Shown here: positions 31,164 to 39,771 of the stretch, piece by piece
How positions within the stretch are numbered: the stretch's first letter is position 1
Layout: every line of letters starts with the position of its first letter
Assembly: GCA_009746045.1 (NCBI GenBank)
Contig: RPFO01000284.1
Span: 67,001 to 131,000 of the forward strand
Length of the DNA stretch: 64,000 nt
Direction of reading: 5' to 3'
From: Mesostigma viride
Lineage: Eukaryota; Streptophyta; Mesostigmatophyceae; Mesostigmatales; Mesostigmataceae
Made by a program: the position numbers and the translations under genes
Notes under the pieces: model-generated
What the model was told of the DNA's origin: nothing
Seen by the model: the letters and a program-made list of their open reading frames with translations, nothing else
Databases searched by the model: none

Positions 31164-34100
31164 ATGATACTTCTCAAACCCGTTTGGGTGAGTCACGGAA
31201 GGGAGTCTCGCATTTTCTCCGTCGATGCCCATCCTGACGGCACGCGCCTAGCAACAGCGGGTGAAGACTGTACGATTCGAATATGGAGCATGTCCCCCAT
31301 CACGGATGCGCGAGCCGAAGCGGACGACGGCGTTCCCCGGCTGCTCGCGACGCTCGCCGATCACCAGCTGGCCGTGATGTGCGTGCGGTGGTCGCCGGAT
31401 GGGCGCTACCTGGCGTCATGCTCGGTGGACAAAGTCGTCCAACTCTACGAGCGCCGCCCAGGGGCCGCACGCGCGGCATTTGGCAGCAAGGAGGAGCCTA
31501 ATGTGGAGAACTGGGTGACCTGCATGACCCTGCGGCAGCACACGTCCGATGTGGTGGACCTCGCCTGGTCGCCCGACGGCGAGTACCTGGCCTCGTGCAG
31601 CTGCGACAACCTTGTGCTCGTGTGGAACATCCGCGGCATTAAGGGGGTGCGTGGCGGCCTGGCAGCGCCCCCCCTGTGTGGGCATGGCAGCCTGGTCAAG
31701 GGTCTGGCCTGGGACCCGATTGGCACCTTCCTCGCCAGCCAATCGGCCGACAAAAGCATCATCCTGTGGCGCGTGGACGACTGGAGCATGGTCACGCGCG
31801 CACAGGGCATGTTTGAGAAGACAATTGGCAGCACCTACTTCTTGCGCCTGGGCTGGACGCCCGATGGCAAGATGCTGGTGGGTACGCACGCGTTCCAGCA
31901 CCCGTCACATACCGCCGCCATCTTCCCGCGGGTGGATGAGCGCGGCCGCATGAGCAGCGACTACAACTTTGTGGGGCACGCCGCGCCGGTGAGCGCCACA
32001 CGCGCCAGCCCGGCGCTGTTTGACACGTCAGCGCTGGTGGGGCAAGCAGGGGACGCGCAGGGCCAGGGGGCGGAGGGGGGCCCTTCTCGTGCGCGTGACC
32101 CTGTCTCTGTGGTGGCGTTGGGCAGCCAAGACGCACTGGTGAGCGTGTGGCGCACGGACGCCAGCACGCCGGTGCTCATCCTCAAGAAGGCGTTCAGCGG
32201 CCAGCTGCTGGACCTGGCCTGGTCGCCTGACGGGTACACGCTGTTCATGGCCTCGGCGGACGGCTCGCTCGCGGTGGCCACGTTCGAGGCCTCCGAACTC
32301 GGCGCAGCGCTGCCCGAGGCACGCCGCTCCGAGGTGCTGCGGTCGCTTTACGGCGACGCGTGGGGCCGGGTGACCCACGACGCGGTGGTGGAGAGCGTGG
32401 AGCAAATGAAGGTGGAGGCGGCCGCGGAGGCGGCGCGCGCACGGCAAGTCAAGCGCGAGCAGGCGGTGACAGCGCCAGCAGCAAGGGCGCCCGAGGGTGC
32501 CCTCACTGCTGCTGATGGTGGTGTTGGGGAAAACGCGGACGGCGTGTTGACGCAGATGCAGCACATACGCCCGGACGGGCGACGTCGCATCATACCACAG
32601 GCGGTGGCGGCGGCAGCACCCCTCCCCGCGCCAGCACAAGCCACGGCCGTGACATACCAGGTGAGCCCTGCCAAGCCCCCTGCGCAGCCGCGGTCCAACC
32701 TGGTGGGCCAGGGGGCTGCTGCGTCGGCTGAGGGCACCAGACATGGCAAATCGGCCGCTCAGCGACCGCTCACCTTTGGGGGTGAGGTCAGGCGGGCGGA
32801 GGGTGTCGCGGCGACGACTAAAGCCGTTGAGGGGGCAAGCGGGCCGCGGGCCAAGGAGGGGGGGGCACGTGGGCATAAAGAGGTTAAGCAGGAGTGTGAG
32901 GAGGTGGACCTAGCAAGTGAGGAGGATGAGGAGGAGGATGAGGAGGAAGAAGAAGAGGAAGAGGAAGAGGAGGAAGATGCGTCAGGAGAGGAGGGGGAAG
33001 AGGAGGAGGAGGAGGAGGCAGATGGACAGGAGGGGGAGCGGGATGGTGTGGAGGAGGGGGTGGAAGGGGAGATGGAAGGGGAGGCAGAGGACGTAGGACC
33101 CGAGGGGGAGGAGCCTGTCTACATCGCAGGGGGGTCAGGGACGGAGGACGACGAGGGGGGGGCACAGGGACCCACCCTCATGGATGAAGATACTGCGCCT
33201 GACACCAGGGAGCCGATGGAGGCAACGGCAGGCGAGGGCGCTGTGGCGGTGTGCGGTGCTAATGGGCCCTCAGCGCCGGGAACCCAAGCTGAGTCGCTGC
33301 CCCACCGCAAGCCAGGAAGACCCCCTGGGTCAGCAAAGGCTGGTGCGCCCCCCCCTGCGTCGGCTGCCAGTTCCCGTCGCAATGCGGCGCTTCACCAGCG
33401 GCTGCTGCCAGGGGCACCGGAGGCGACGCAGGGACCTGAGGGCGCACCCGCGTCAGGTTTCGCGGCGGCAGCGGCAGGGGCGCATCTGGTGGAGGCGGGC
33501 AAGGGGCCAGGGGGGACCAAGCGCAAGGAACCATCACCACTGCTCCCGGCCATGGGGGGGGGGCCGGGGGAGAGGCCTGCAGGGGATATGCTTGTTGGCC
33601 ACAGGCGGGCAGCCGGGACGCCTCCGCATGCCCCCGGCCCAGCAGCCATGGGAGGACCGGCGGGGGGTCGGCTTGGGGCTGAGCTGTCCGGCCCATCCCC
33701 CGCCAACACCCGCCTGTCCTATGCGTTCCCTCCCCCCCGTGCACCCACCAACCTATCGGTGCAACTTGCCGCGTCCTCATGGGGTGAGGAGGCCCCGATG
33801 GGCGCGTGTGCTCGCGGTGGGCTCAGTGATGGCGCGCCGCTGGTGCTGGAAGCCGTCAACCGCGGGCGCGAGGCGGCCGCGGAGGGCGACGCCGCTCCCA
33901 CCCTGGCCGCGTCAGGTGTCCCTGGGATCGCCTTCTACTGCGACCTGGTCGCCTCGCGGCAGGGCGGCGCGATGGTCTGGGCGGACCGCCTGCCCCGCCA
34001 CGCGACGCTCCTCTGCGGCAATGGCAGCATCTGCGCGGTGGCCACCACCGATGGGGGCGTGCAGGTGTACTCGGCTGCAGGGCGGCGGCTGCTGCCTGGC

Positions 34101-35108
34101 ATCACGCTGGGGGCCCCCCTGGCATTCCTCGAGTGTGGGGGCGCGGGGTCGTTGCTGGTGGCCGTCACCAGCACGGGCGACCTGCGGGTGTGGGACGTGG
34201 TGCAGCAGCAATGTGTTGTGGAGACGTCCCTGCTGGGTCTCCTGCCCAGCTGTGGCGCCCCCGTCACACGAGGCGTCACACCCACACAGGACGGTGGGCC
34301 GCTGGGCAGCAGGTCTGATGCGCCCACTTCCTCGCCTCACTCCTCCTCCCCCATCGTGGCCGTGCGCCTCACGCGTGCGGGCGTGCCGCTGGTTGTGCGC
34401 GTGGACGGCGCCATCTTCTGCTACCATGGGGGCATGCGCGTGTGGCTTGCTGTGGAGCAGCCAGGGGGGCACCTCTCCTCCGACTTTGCCTCCGTGCGCG
34501 TGGGTGCATCGGCCGCGGTTGCCTCAGACATGCGAGATAACTCTGGGGGCGCCCTTGCCCGTGTGCTGTCACACGCGCCCCCCCCCCTGCCCTCCCTGGT
34601 GGAGGTCCCATACCGCCAGCAGCGCGAGCAGACGGGCCACCACCTGGAGGCCATGATGGGTGCTGCGCTGGCGCTTCGCAGCGCCGCGGACTACCGCCAC
34701 TGGCTGCACAAATACGCGCGGCACCTGGTGGCCGAGATGGACGACCGGCGGTTGCGGGAGCTATGCGCGGAGCTGCTGGGCCCCGTGCGCTGGGTGCCGC
34801 GGCCGCGGTGTGCGACAGGTGGTGAGGATGGGTCAGTACACGTGCTTGGGGAGGGAGGGGTGGCGGGGGCCAGCGGGCTGGGTCTCGCCAATGACAACAA
34901 CGGGGCCTCCTTTGCTTCTTCTGCTGCTGTTTTTGCGTCCTGGTGCCCCACACTTCTGGGGATGCGCAAGCGGGAGCTTTTGGAAGAGTGCGTCTTGTCG
35001 GAGAGGGGTAACAGCCGGGCACTTCAGCGGCTGCTGGCCGAGTATTCGGAACTGCTGGCAGCCACAAAGGAGACAGAGGCGGGGCAACCCATGCCGTTGG
35101 ACGGTTAA
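31164..35108 (+). CDS. HIRA: HIRA histone H3.3 chaperone (1314 aa, intronless)
   Basis: The scaffold subunit of the HIRA complex, which deposits H3.3-H4 independently of replication in the nucleus. The start MILLKPVWVSHG aligns with the family N-terminus. Residues 1 to about 400 form the WD40 propeller (HPDGTRLATAGED, VRWSPDGRYLASCSVDK, LAWSPDGEYLASCSCD, VKGLAWDPIGTFLASQSADK, LDLAWSPDGYTLFMASADGS). The B domain that binds ASF1 is at about 465-477 (HIRPDGRRRIIP). A long disordered linker follows, with an acidic Glu/Asp tract at about 575-650 and an AT-hook-like KPGRPPGS at about 715. The C-terminal Hira domain (about 1150-1300) has ALALRSAADYRHWLHKYARH, LRELCAELLGP and GMRKRELLEECVL. At 1314 aa it is longer than the roughly 1000 aa of animal and plant HIRA, because of the linker. 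It has no introns although its neighbours are intron-rich. All conserved blocks are intact, so it is probably functional. Confidence 0.95.
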   Translation: MILLKPVWVSHGRESRIFSVDAHPDGTRLATAGEDCTIRIWSMSPITDARAEADDGVPRLLATLADHQLAVMCVRWSPDGRYLASCSVDKVVQLYERRPGAARAAFGSKEEPNVENWVTCMTLRQHTSDVVDLAWSPDGEYLASCSCDNLVLVWNIRGIKGVRGGLAAPPLCGHGSLVKGLAWDPIGTFLASQSADKSIILWRVDDWSMVTRAQGMFEKTIGSTYFLRLGWTPDGKMLVGTHAFQHPSHTAAIFPRVDERGRMSSDYNFVGHAAPVSATRASPALFDTSALVGQAGDAQGQGAEGGPSRARDPVSVVALGSQDALVSVWRTDASTPVLILKKAFSGQLLDLAWSPDGYTLFMASADGSLAVATFEASELGAALPEARRSEVLRSLYGDAWGRVTHDAVVESVEQMKVEAAAEAARARQVKREQAVTAPAARAPEGALTAADGGVGENADGVLTQMQHIRPDGRRRIIPQAVAAAAPLPAPAQATAVTYQVSPAKPPAQPRSNLVGQGAAASAEGTRHGKSAAQRPLTFGGEVRRAEGVAATTKAVEGASGPRAKEGGARGHKEVKQECEEVDLASEEDEEEDEEEEEEEEEEEEDASGEEGEEEEEEEADGQEGERDGVEEGVEGEMEGEAEDVGPEGEEPVYIAGGSGTEDDEGGAQGPTLMDEDTAPDTREPMEATAGEGAVAVCGANGPSAPGTQAESLPHRKPGRPPGSAKAGAPPPASAASSRRNAALHQRLLPGAPEATQGPEGAPASGFAAAAAGAHLVEAGKGPGGTKRKEPSPLLPAMGGGPGERPAGDMLVGHRRAAGTPPHAPGPAAMGGPAGGRLGAELSGPSPANTRLSYAFPPPRAPTNLSVQLAASSWGEEAPMGACARGGLSDGAPLVLEAVNRGREAAAEGDAAPTLAASGVPGIAFYCDLVASRQGGAMVWADRLPRHATLLCGNGSICAVATTDGGVQVYSAAGRRLLPGITLGAPLAFLECGGAGSLLVAVTSTGDLRVWDVVQQQCVVETSLLGLLPSCGAPVTRGVTPTQDGGPLGSRSDAPTSSPHSSSPIVAVRLTRAGVPLVVRVDGAIFCYHGGMRVWLAVEQPGGHLSSDFASVRVGASAAVASDMRDNSGGALARVLSHAPPPLPSLVEVPYRQQREQTGHHLEAMMGAALALRSAADYRHWLHKYARHLVAEMDDRRLRELCAELLGPVRWVPRPRCATGGEDGSVHVLGEGGVAGASGLGLANDNNGASFASSAAVFASWCPTLLGMRKRELLEECVLSERGNSRALQRLLAEYSELLAATKETEAGQPMPLDG

Positions 35109-35150
35109 CAGTGTTGCACATTGTTTTTATTTAATTGACATTTATGTACT
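35109..35150 (+). other. HIRA 3' flank
   Basis: T-rich sequence follows the TAA stop. No certain polyadenylation signal was identified. Confidence 0.35.
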
Positions 35151-35163
35151 TCTAGTCGGGGTA

Positions 35164-35785
35164 AAATTGGCTCTTTTTGTCAAATTGTCAAATTGTCGGA
35201 GGGCGGGGGCCGAGATTAATTGAGAGGTACCTTGAAATTAAATAAGAGGCATGCCTCTATAAAGATGTAGTTTTGGAGGAGAGTTTCTAATGGCGTAAAT
35301 TTGTAGTATTGTACGACAACATGTCAAGGGTGACGGAAATTACTGAAGTCGCGGAGACGTTTCTAGATCGATTGCGCATTCGACGGTGAAAAGGCAGAGA
35401 AGCGGTTAACTGGTGCTACTGGTACTGCACGACGGTGTTGGACGGAATTTCCGGTCAGCGATGCGGACTTTGCATCTCACGTCGTACATGGAAAAGAGCC
35501 CTTGCGTCGCGCTGTGCTGTGGCGAACTTATTCTCCACCGTCGGATTTCACCGTCGATGAGCGTTCATGCCCGTCGATGAACCCAACGCAAGCCATGACA
35601 GTACGAAAAGAAGTAGAAAATGGCGCGGCGGCAACGGTGGGCGAGTTTGGTAAGTTACAGAACTTGTAGCCCGGCGACTCCACGTCACTTGCAGTCCGCA
35701 GGTAGTCCGTGTACAGGTAGTCCGCCGGTGTGAATAAAGTGACAATTTTGACAATTTGACAATTTGAGAAGTGCATGGCGACAAC
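35164..35785. mobile_element. candidate non-autonomous DNA element with subterminal inverted repeats
   Basis: Direct repeats CTAGTCGGGGTA lie at 35152-35163 and 35786-35797. Between them, TGTCAAATTGTCAAATTGTC near the left end (about 35179-35198) is inverted near the right end (GACAATTTGACAATTTG, about 35750-35766). A second direct repeat TATGTACTTCTAGT lies at 35143 and 35805. No transposase is present. The class is uncertain. Confidence 0.45.
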
Positions 35786-35797
35786 CTAGTCGGGGTA

Positions 35798-36369
35798 CCT
35801 AGAATATGTACTTCTAGTTGTGAGCCAGCGAGCTACAGTGGTTTGTCAATGCCACGGTGTTGAGGCGGGCATCTGTATATAATTTAGTGTGATGTTTTTA
35901 TGGAAACAATAAGGCATTTAAACCAAGTTTCCTGCACAATATATGCATGTGACTGATGTTTAGGTACATGGCTCTTGCAAGCAACATTTGCCAGAAGTGG
36001 CCACTTTTGGGATGGCCAGCTGTCAAACCTCTATATCCCCAATCACTTTCGAGACTGTAATGCGTGGCTGTATATGCTAAACAGTGCCATATCAGTGTCC
36101 GACTTCTCTTGATCTGCATCTCAAGGTATGGAGGTTGTCATGCACGCTGGTATCAATTGGGTGGTAAGATTGATATTTGATAGGTCTATCACAGTGCATG
36201 CTTGCTCAGCTAGCACAAGAGCCGGCATGTGCATGAAGCATCGGCGACGAGGTGCCGGGGTGCCACCTCAGCCTTGAAGCACGATCTTCTAACCTTGCCA
36301 TGCAAGTGCCTGCATGCGTTTCGATCACACCCACATGTGATCGCTGGCCAACCACCTGGTCGGATTGAT
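35798..36369. other. unassigned intergenic sequence
   Basis: No gene or repeat recognised beyond short words. Confidence 0.35.
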
Positions 36370-36657
36370 TAGTTAATTAATTAAATTTAATCACAATTCA
36401 TTCATTGATTAATGAATGAATGAAACAAGTGCTCGATCCGTTGGGGTGTCACATGTGGAGTATTGACCCCAATGGATGAATGGATGGATCCAGAGAAAGC
36501 AGAGAGAGAGCAGTTCTATTGGCTCTATTCTATCTATAAGGCCTATTAACTAATTCAAACCGTGGCTGGATGGCACAGACTGGCCGATAGCAAGTGCACC
36601 AAGGTGTGCTGTACAGACTGTGTCTAGCTGGTGATGCATATCCAGGCCTGCATTCAA
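36370..36657 (-). mobile_element. TTAA-tailed element, partial copy
   Basis: A TTAATTAATTAAA tail is followed by CGTTGGGGTGTCAC and an ATTGACCCCAATGGATG block that matches the 3' end of the LINE at 20297 (ATTAACCCCGATGGATCGAT). Confidence 0.6.
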
Positions 36658-37615
36658 ATTAATTAATTAATTAATTTATTTATTTATTGAACTCGTGCTA
36701 GCTCGGGCCGTTGGGGAGTCACGGAGCACCGGAGTGCTTTTAATCCCTGTATGTGCACAACAGAAAGAAAGGGCAGAGACCCCCTTTCTCTTTCATGCCT
36801 AAGGCATGCCACAGCAGCAATCGGACACGATAGACGATCCGGCAAATTCTGTGGGTGCAATAAGACCCGTGCGAGCATATCATAACATGGAGCGTGGGCA
36901 AGTAAGCTGATCATAGCCACGGCAGCATGCATGGCTGGCTGTACAAGCTAGTAGGGCTAAGCTAAGGCTATGCCGCTGGTTGTGTACCGTGCGCTAGCGG
37001 TGCACGTGAATAGGTATGGTGGCACGGCTAGGCAAACATTCTAGGCATCCTGAGCTGCCAGGACGGCAGTGACTACCAACGACCTACGCTGGGAAAACCC
37101 TACGTTCAGGACCTGTCGGAGCATCCTGTAAACCGTGCTGTCTAGCTTAGCTGCCAGTGTTGCCGTGAGTATCCACGCCTCGGCGCCATACGTGAGCACC
37201 GTGAGGACGAAGACCTTGAAGAGCATGCGTTTGCGGTGCTCGCCCAGGCCCTTGGAGCGCCAGTAGGCCCCCCATGTCCTCTACTAGCTGTTCTTTGAAG
37301 GTGCGGGCCTTGCGGCATCTAATTAACCTGGCTGGGCCCGGCCCACACGTGTGAGGAGGTGCCAGCCCGCGGCTGGGCGGGGCGCAGCCCGGCAGAGGGG
37401 CCACGTACGTGTTGTGTCTACCTGGTTGGTACGAGCTAAGTGCCCTACTAGCATCAGGCGCCACTGCTTGATGGTGCTAGCTGGTGATAAGTGGCATGCC
37501 GAGATACAAGTCCTCCTTGCGGACATGAGCAGCGTATCCTACACGAAAAATTGACCGCAGCATGTTGGTGACCGCGCCATCCAGCTTGTTGGCAAGGTGA
37601 TCAGCAGTGAGAGAT
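36658..37615 (-). mobile_element. (TTAA)n-tailed element joined to decayed LINE RT fragments
   Basis: The tail and conserved block (CCGTTGGGGAGTCACGGAGC) at 36660-37070 match 18264-18688. Beyond about 37075 the minus strand encodes LFKVFVLTVLTYGAEAWILT with LAAKLDSTVYRMLRQVLNVG. Further up are KLDGAVTNMLRSIFRVGYAA, RKEDLYLGMPL and MLVGHLARTNQVDTT, in several frames. The pieces are out of the order found in the intact ORF, so more than one truncated copy is stacked here. Confidence 0.7.
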
Positions 37616-37631
37616 GGATGTATGAATGTAT

Positions 37632-37661
37632 CAAGGAGACAACCAGCTAGCGCAGGCCAGA
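37632..37661 (-). mobile_element. 30-bp truncated retroposon copy with 7-bp TSD
   Basis: The same 3' end as 8953-8982 (minus strand, ending TTGTCTCCTTG), with a 4-bp internal duplication. It is flanked by AATGTAT at 37625-37631 and 37662-37668, inside a short GTAT microsatellite. Confidence 0.7.
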
Positions 37662-37668
37662 AATGTAT

Positions 37669-37840
37669 GTATGTATGTATTCTGATCAGGCACGCCGCAA
37701 AGGTGAAAACCATTTGCGTTCAGTGCCGGTCCGCGGAAAACGCGGAAAAACGCGATCTGCAAATGAATCCGACCGGAATCGAACTGGGGACCTCTCGCAC
37801 CAACTTTCGCTGACTATAGGACGGACGTCTCCGGATCCTA
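37669..37840 (-). mobile_element. candidate tRNA-derived SINE with (ATAC)n tail
   Basis: Reading the minus strand, GAGAGGTCCCCAGTTCGATT with a following CC resembles a tRNA T-arm and pol III B box (consensus GGTTCGANTCC). It is preceded at about 30 nt by TAGTCAGCGAAAGTTGG, a degenerate A box. An unrelated GC-rich body of about 90 bp follows and ends in (ATAC)4. I do not call it a functional tRNA because the acceptor and D arms do not fold convincingly. Confidence 0.4.
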
Positions 37841-38033
37841 GGGCATCGCCAACTTATGTACACCTACAGTCATCCGCAAAAGCTCTCCTTTCCGGGGAGT
37901 GATCGATGCAAGCCTTTCGGATTTGGTACTAGATAAATCACTCGAGATCTGTGTGTAGGAGTACTACACACGTGTCTGCACGCGAGACTTGTTCAGTCTC
38001 GCAACGTGAGACGGGCTGAACACGGCTGGAACC

Positions 38034-38366
38034 TGTATGTATGTATGTATGTATGTATGTATGTATGTATGTATGTATGTATGTATGTATGTATGTATGT
38101 ATGTATGTATGTATGTATGTATGTATGTATGTATGTATGTATGTATGTATGTATGTATCTATGTATGTATGTATGTATGTATGTATGTATGTATGTATGT
38201 ATGTATGTATGTATGTATGTATGTATGTATGTATGTATGTATGTATGTATGTATGTATGTATGTATGTATGTATGTATGTATGTATGTATGTATGTATGT
38301 ATGTATGTATGTATGTATGTATGTATGTATGTATGTATGTATGTATGTATGTATGTATGTATGTAT
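38034..38366. repeat. (TGTA)n microsatellite, about 83 units
   Basis: Almost perfect TGTA array with one T-to-C change near 38159. It abuts the 3' end of the LINE fragment at 38367. The Met-Tyr-Val-Cys open frames are artefacts. Confidence 0.98.
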
Positions 38367-38866
38367 TAATAATATAATTACTTACAGCAGAGTGAAATCA
38401 CTCAAACCAAAGCAAACGCCCAGCTATAAACCTCTATACAGAGCCATGTCAAATCTCTATACTACGATAAGACCAATGGAAACTCCTAACGGGAGGAACC
38501 TAATAGCCCTGCTGCACCGCAAAATCAGCCCGCGTACGGCGGAGCATGATGTCAGCCATGGCCCGAGTCAGCGCCACCGACAAGCGCTGACGCCAATATG
38601 ACGTCCAGGTCCGCGCCGACCATGGGGCCCGCTGGCCCTCCAGGTCCAGCCGGTCCTCCCGGAGCCGGCAACACTCCTTGAAGAAGGCGGAGGTCAGGGG
38701 CCCCATGGCCCCAAACTCCTCCAGGACAAAGGGCACCACACGATGGTGCCCGACGTCACCGTAGGCCAGGAGCTTGGCCCGCTCCGCCCGGTCCGCCGTG
38801 TAACCTGCCGTGAGGGAGGCCCCAGCCACGTGGCTAAGAGCCAAGGGCCGCGCCACCGAAACGTCG
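38367..38866 (-). mobile_element. 5'-truncated LINE of a third family, between two (TGTA)n arrays
   Basis: The minus strand from 38866 to about 38500 encodes a LINE ORF2 C-terminal domain: DVSVARPLALS, ERAKLLAYGDVG, VVPFVLEEFGAMGPLTSAFF and a helical SARTWTSYWRQRLSVALTRA, ending DFAVQQGY and a stop. The Asp...Lys...Glu-x-Phe-Gly layout is typical of the nuclease-like tail of many plant and algal LINEs. About 130 bp of 3' UTR run directly into the TACA array (38366 downward), which serves as its tail. A second array abuts the 5' truncation point. Confidence 0.78.
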
Positions 38867-39115
38867 ATGTGTATGTATGTATGTATGTATGTATGTATGT
38901 ATGTATGTATGTATGTATGTATGTATGTATGTATGTATGTATGTATGTATGTATGTATGTATGTATGTATGTATGTATGTATGTATGTATGTATGTATGT
39001 ATGTATGTATGTATGTATGTATGTATGTATGTATGTATGTATGTATGTATGTATGTATGTATGTATGTATGTATGTATGTATGTATGTATGTATGTATGT
39101 ATGTATGTATGTATG
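38867..39115. repeat. (TGTA)n microsatellite, about 62 units
   Basis: Uninterrupted TGTA array on the 5' side of the truncated LINE. It has the same motif and orientation as the array at 38034-38366. Confidence 0.98.
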
Positions 39116-39771
39116 GGTACACGCAATCCTACCGGTCTAGTCTATCTACAAACAATCCTACTCCATGGTGCCCGCGACCCTAATAGATATGGGCAGCCTA
39201 TTCTAGACCTTTTGTAACTTTTAGCCCATGCAAGTATGCTTTAAATCCCCACGCATGAAAAGCGCCGATGTCAGATATAGTACGTCTTGCGCCTCCATCG
39301 GGAGAACATGCCGGGGGTACATGGAATGTACATGGAAGTGCACAGTTGAGCCCGAAACCTGTGGGAGAGAGATTCACCGTGCATCCTTCCATGCAATCCT
39401 ACGCGGAGGCCGTGGGTGCTCTGCATGACGAGGATCCAGTAGTCCGAAGGGGGCTCTATTACCTTAGTGACTTGCAGTGCATGCAAGCTACCACATCCTT
39501 GCATGCAGGATGTGCCATGATAGCGGATCCATCATCTTGGCATGTAGCCAAATCTCACGGAGGTGGATTTGCGAGAAGCAAAAAAGGCTTTTGTTTTCTG
39601 GTCTTCTCAGACGAGAAACTGAGGCATTACTGGACCCGCATGGGAAAGGGTAATACCATCCGCTAGGGTGTGCATACATCAGCCTTGTTTGAAAACATGC
39701 CATTGCTTTCTGGAAACAAGAACGGGATTCAATACTTGATAAAGACATTGTATTGCTACAGAATAAAACGC
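39116..39771. other. 3' flank of the DNAJC25-type gene, no other gene seen
   Basis: A short block at 39118-39160 (CAATCCTACCGGTCTAGTCT) resembles sequence in the LINE 3' region near 20375. The remainder shows no recognised coding sequence. Confidence 0.4.

Noticed and set aside
33184-34656. 490-codon + strand frame within HIRA
   Set aside because: Shadow frame of GC-rich HIRA coding sequence; it has no family features.
38006-39126. Met-Tyr-Val-Cys and His-Thr-Tyr-Ile repeat proteins
   Set aside because: Translations of (TGTA)n. Only the non-repetitive minus-strand part at 38500-38866 is LINE coding.
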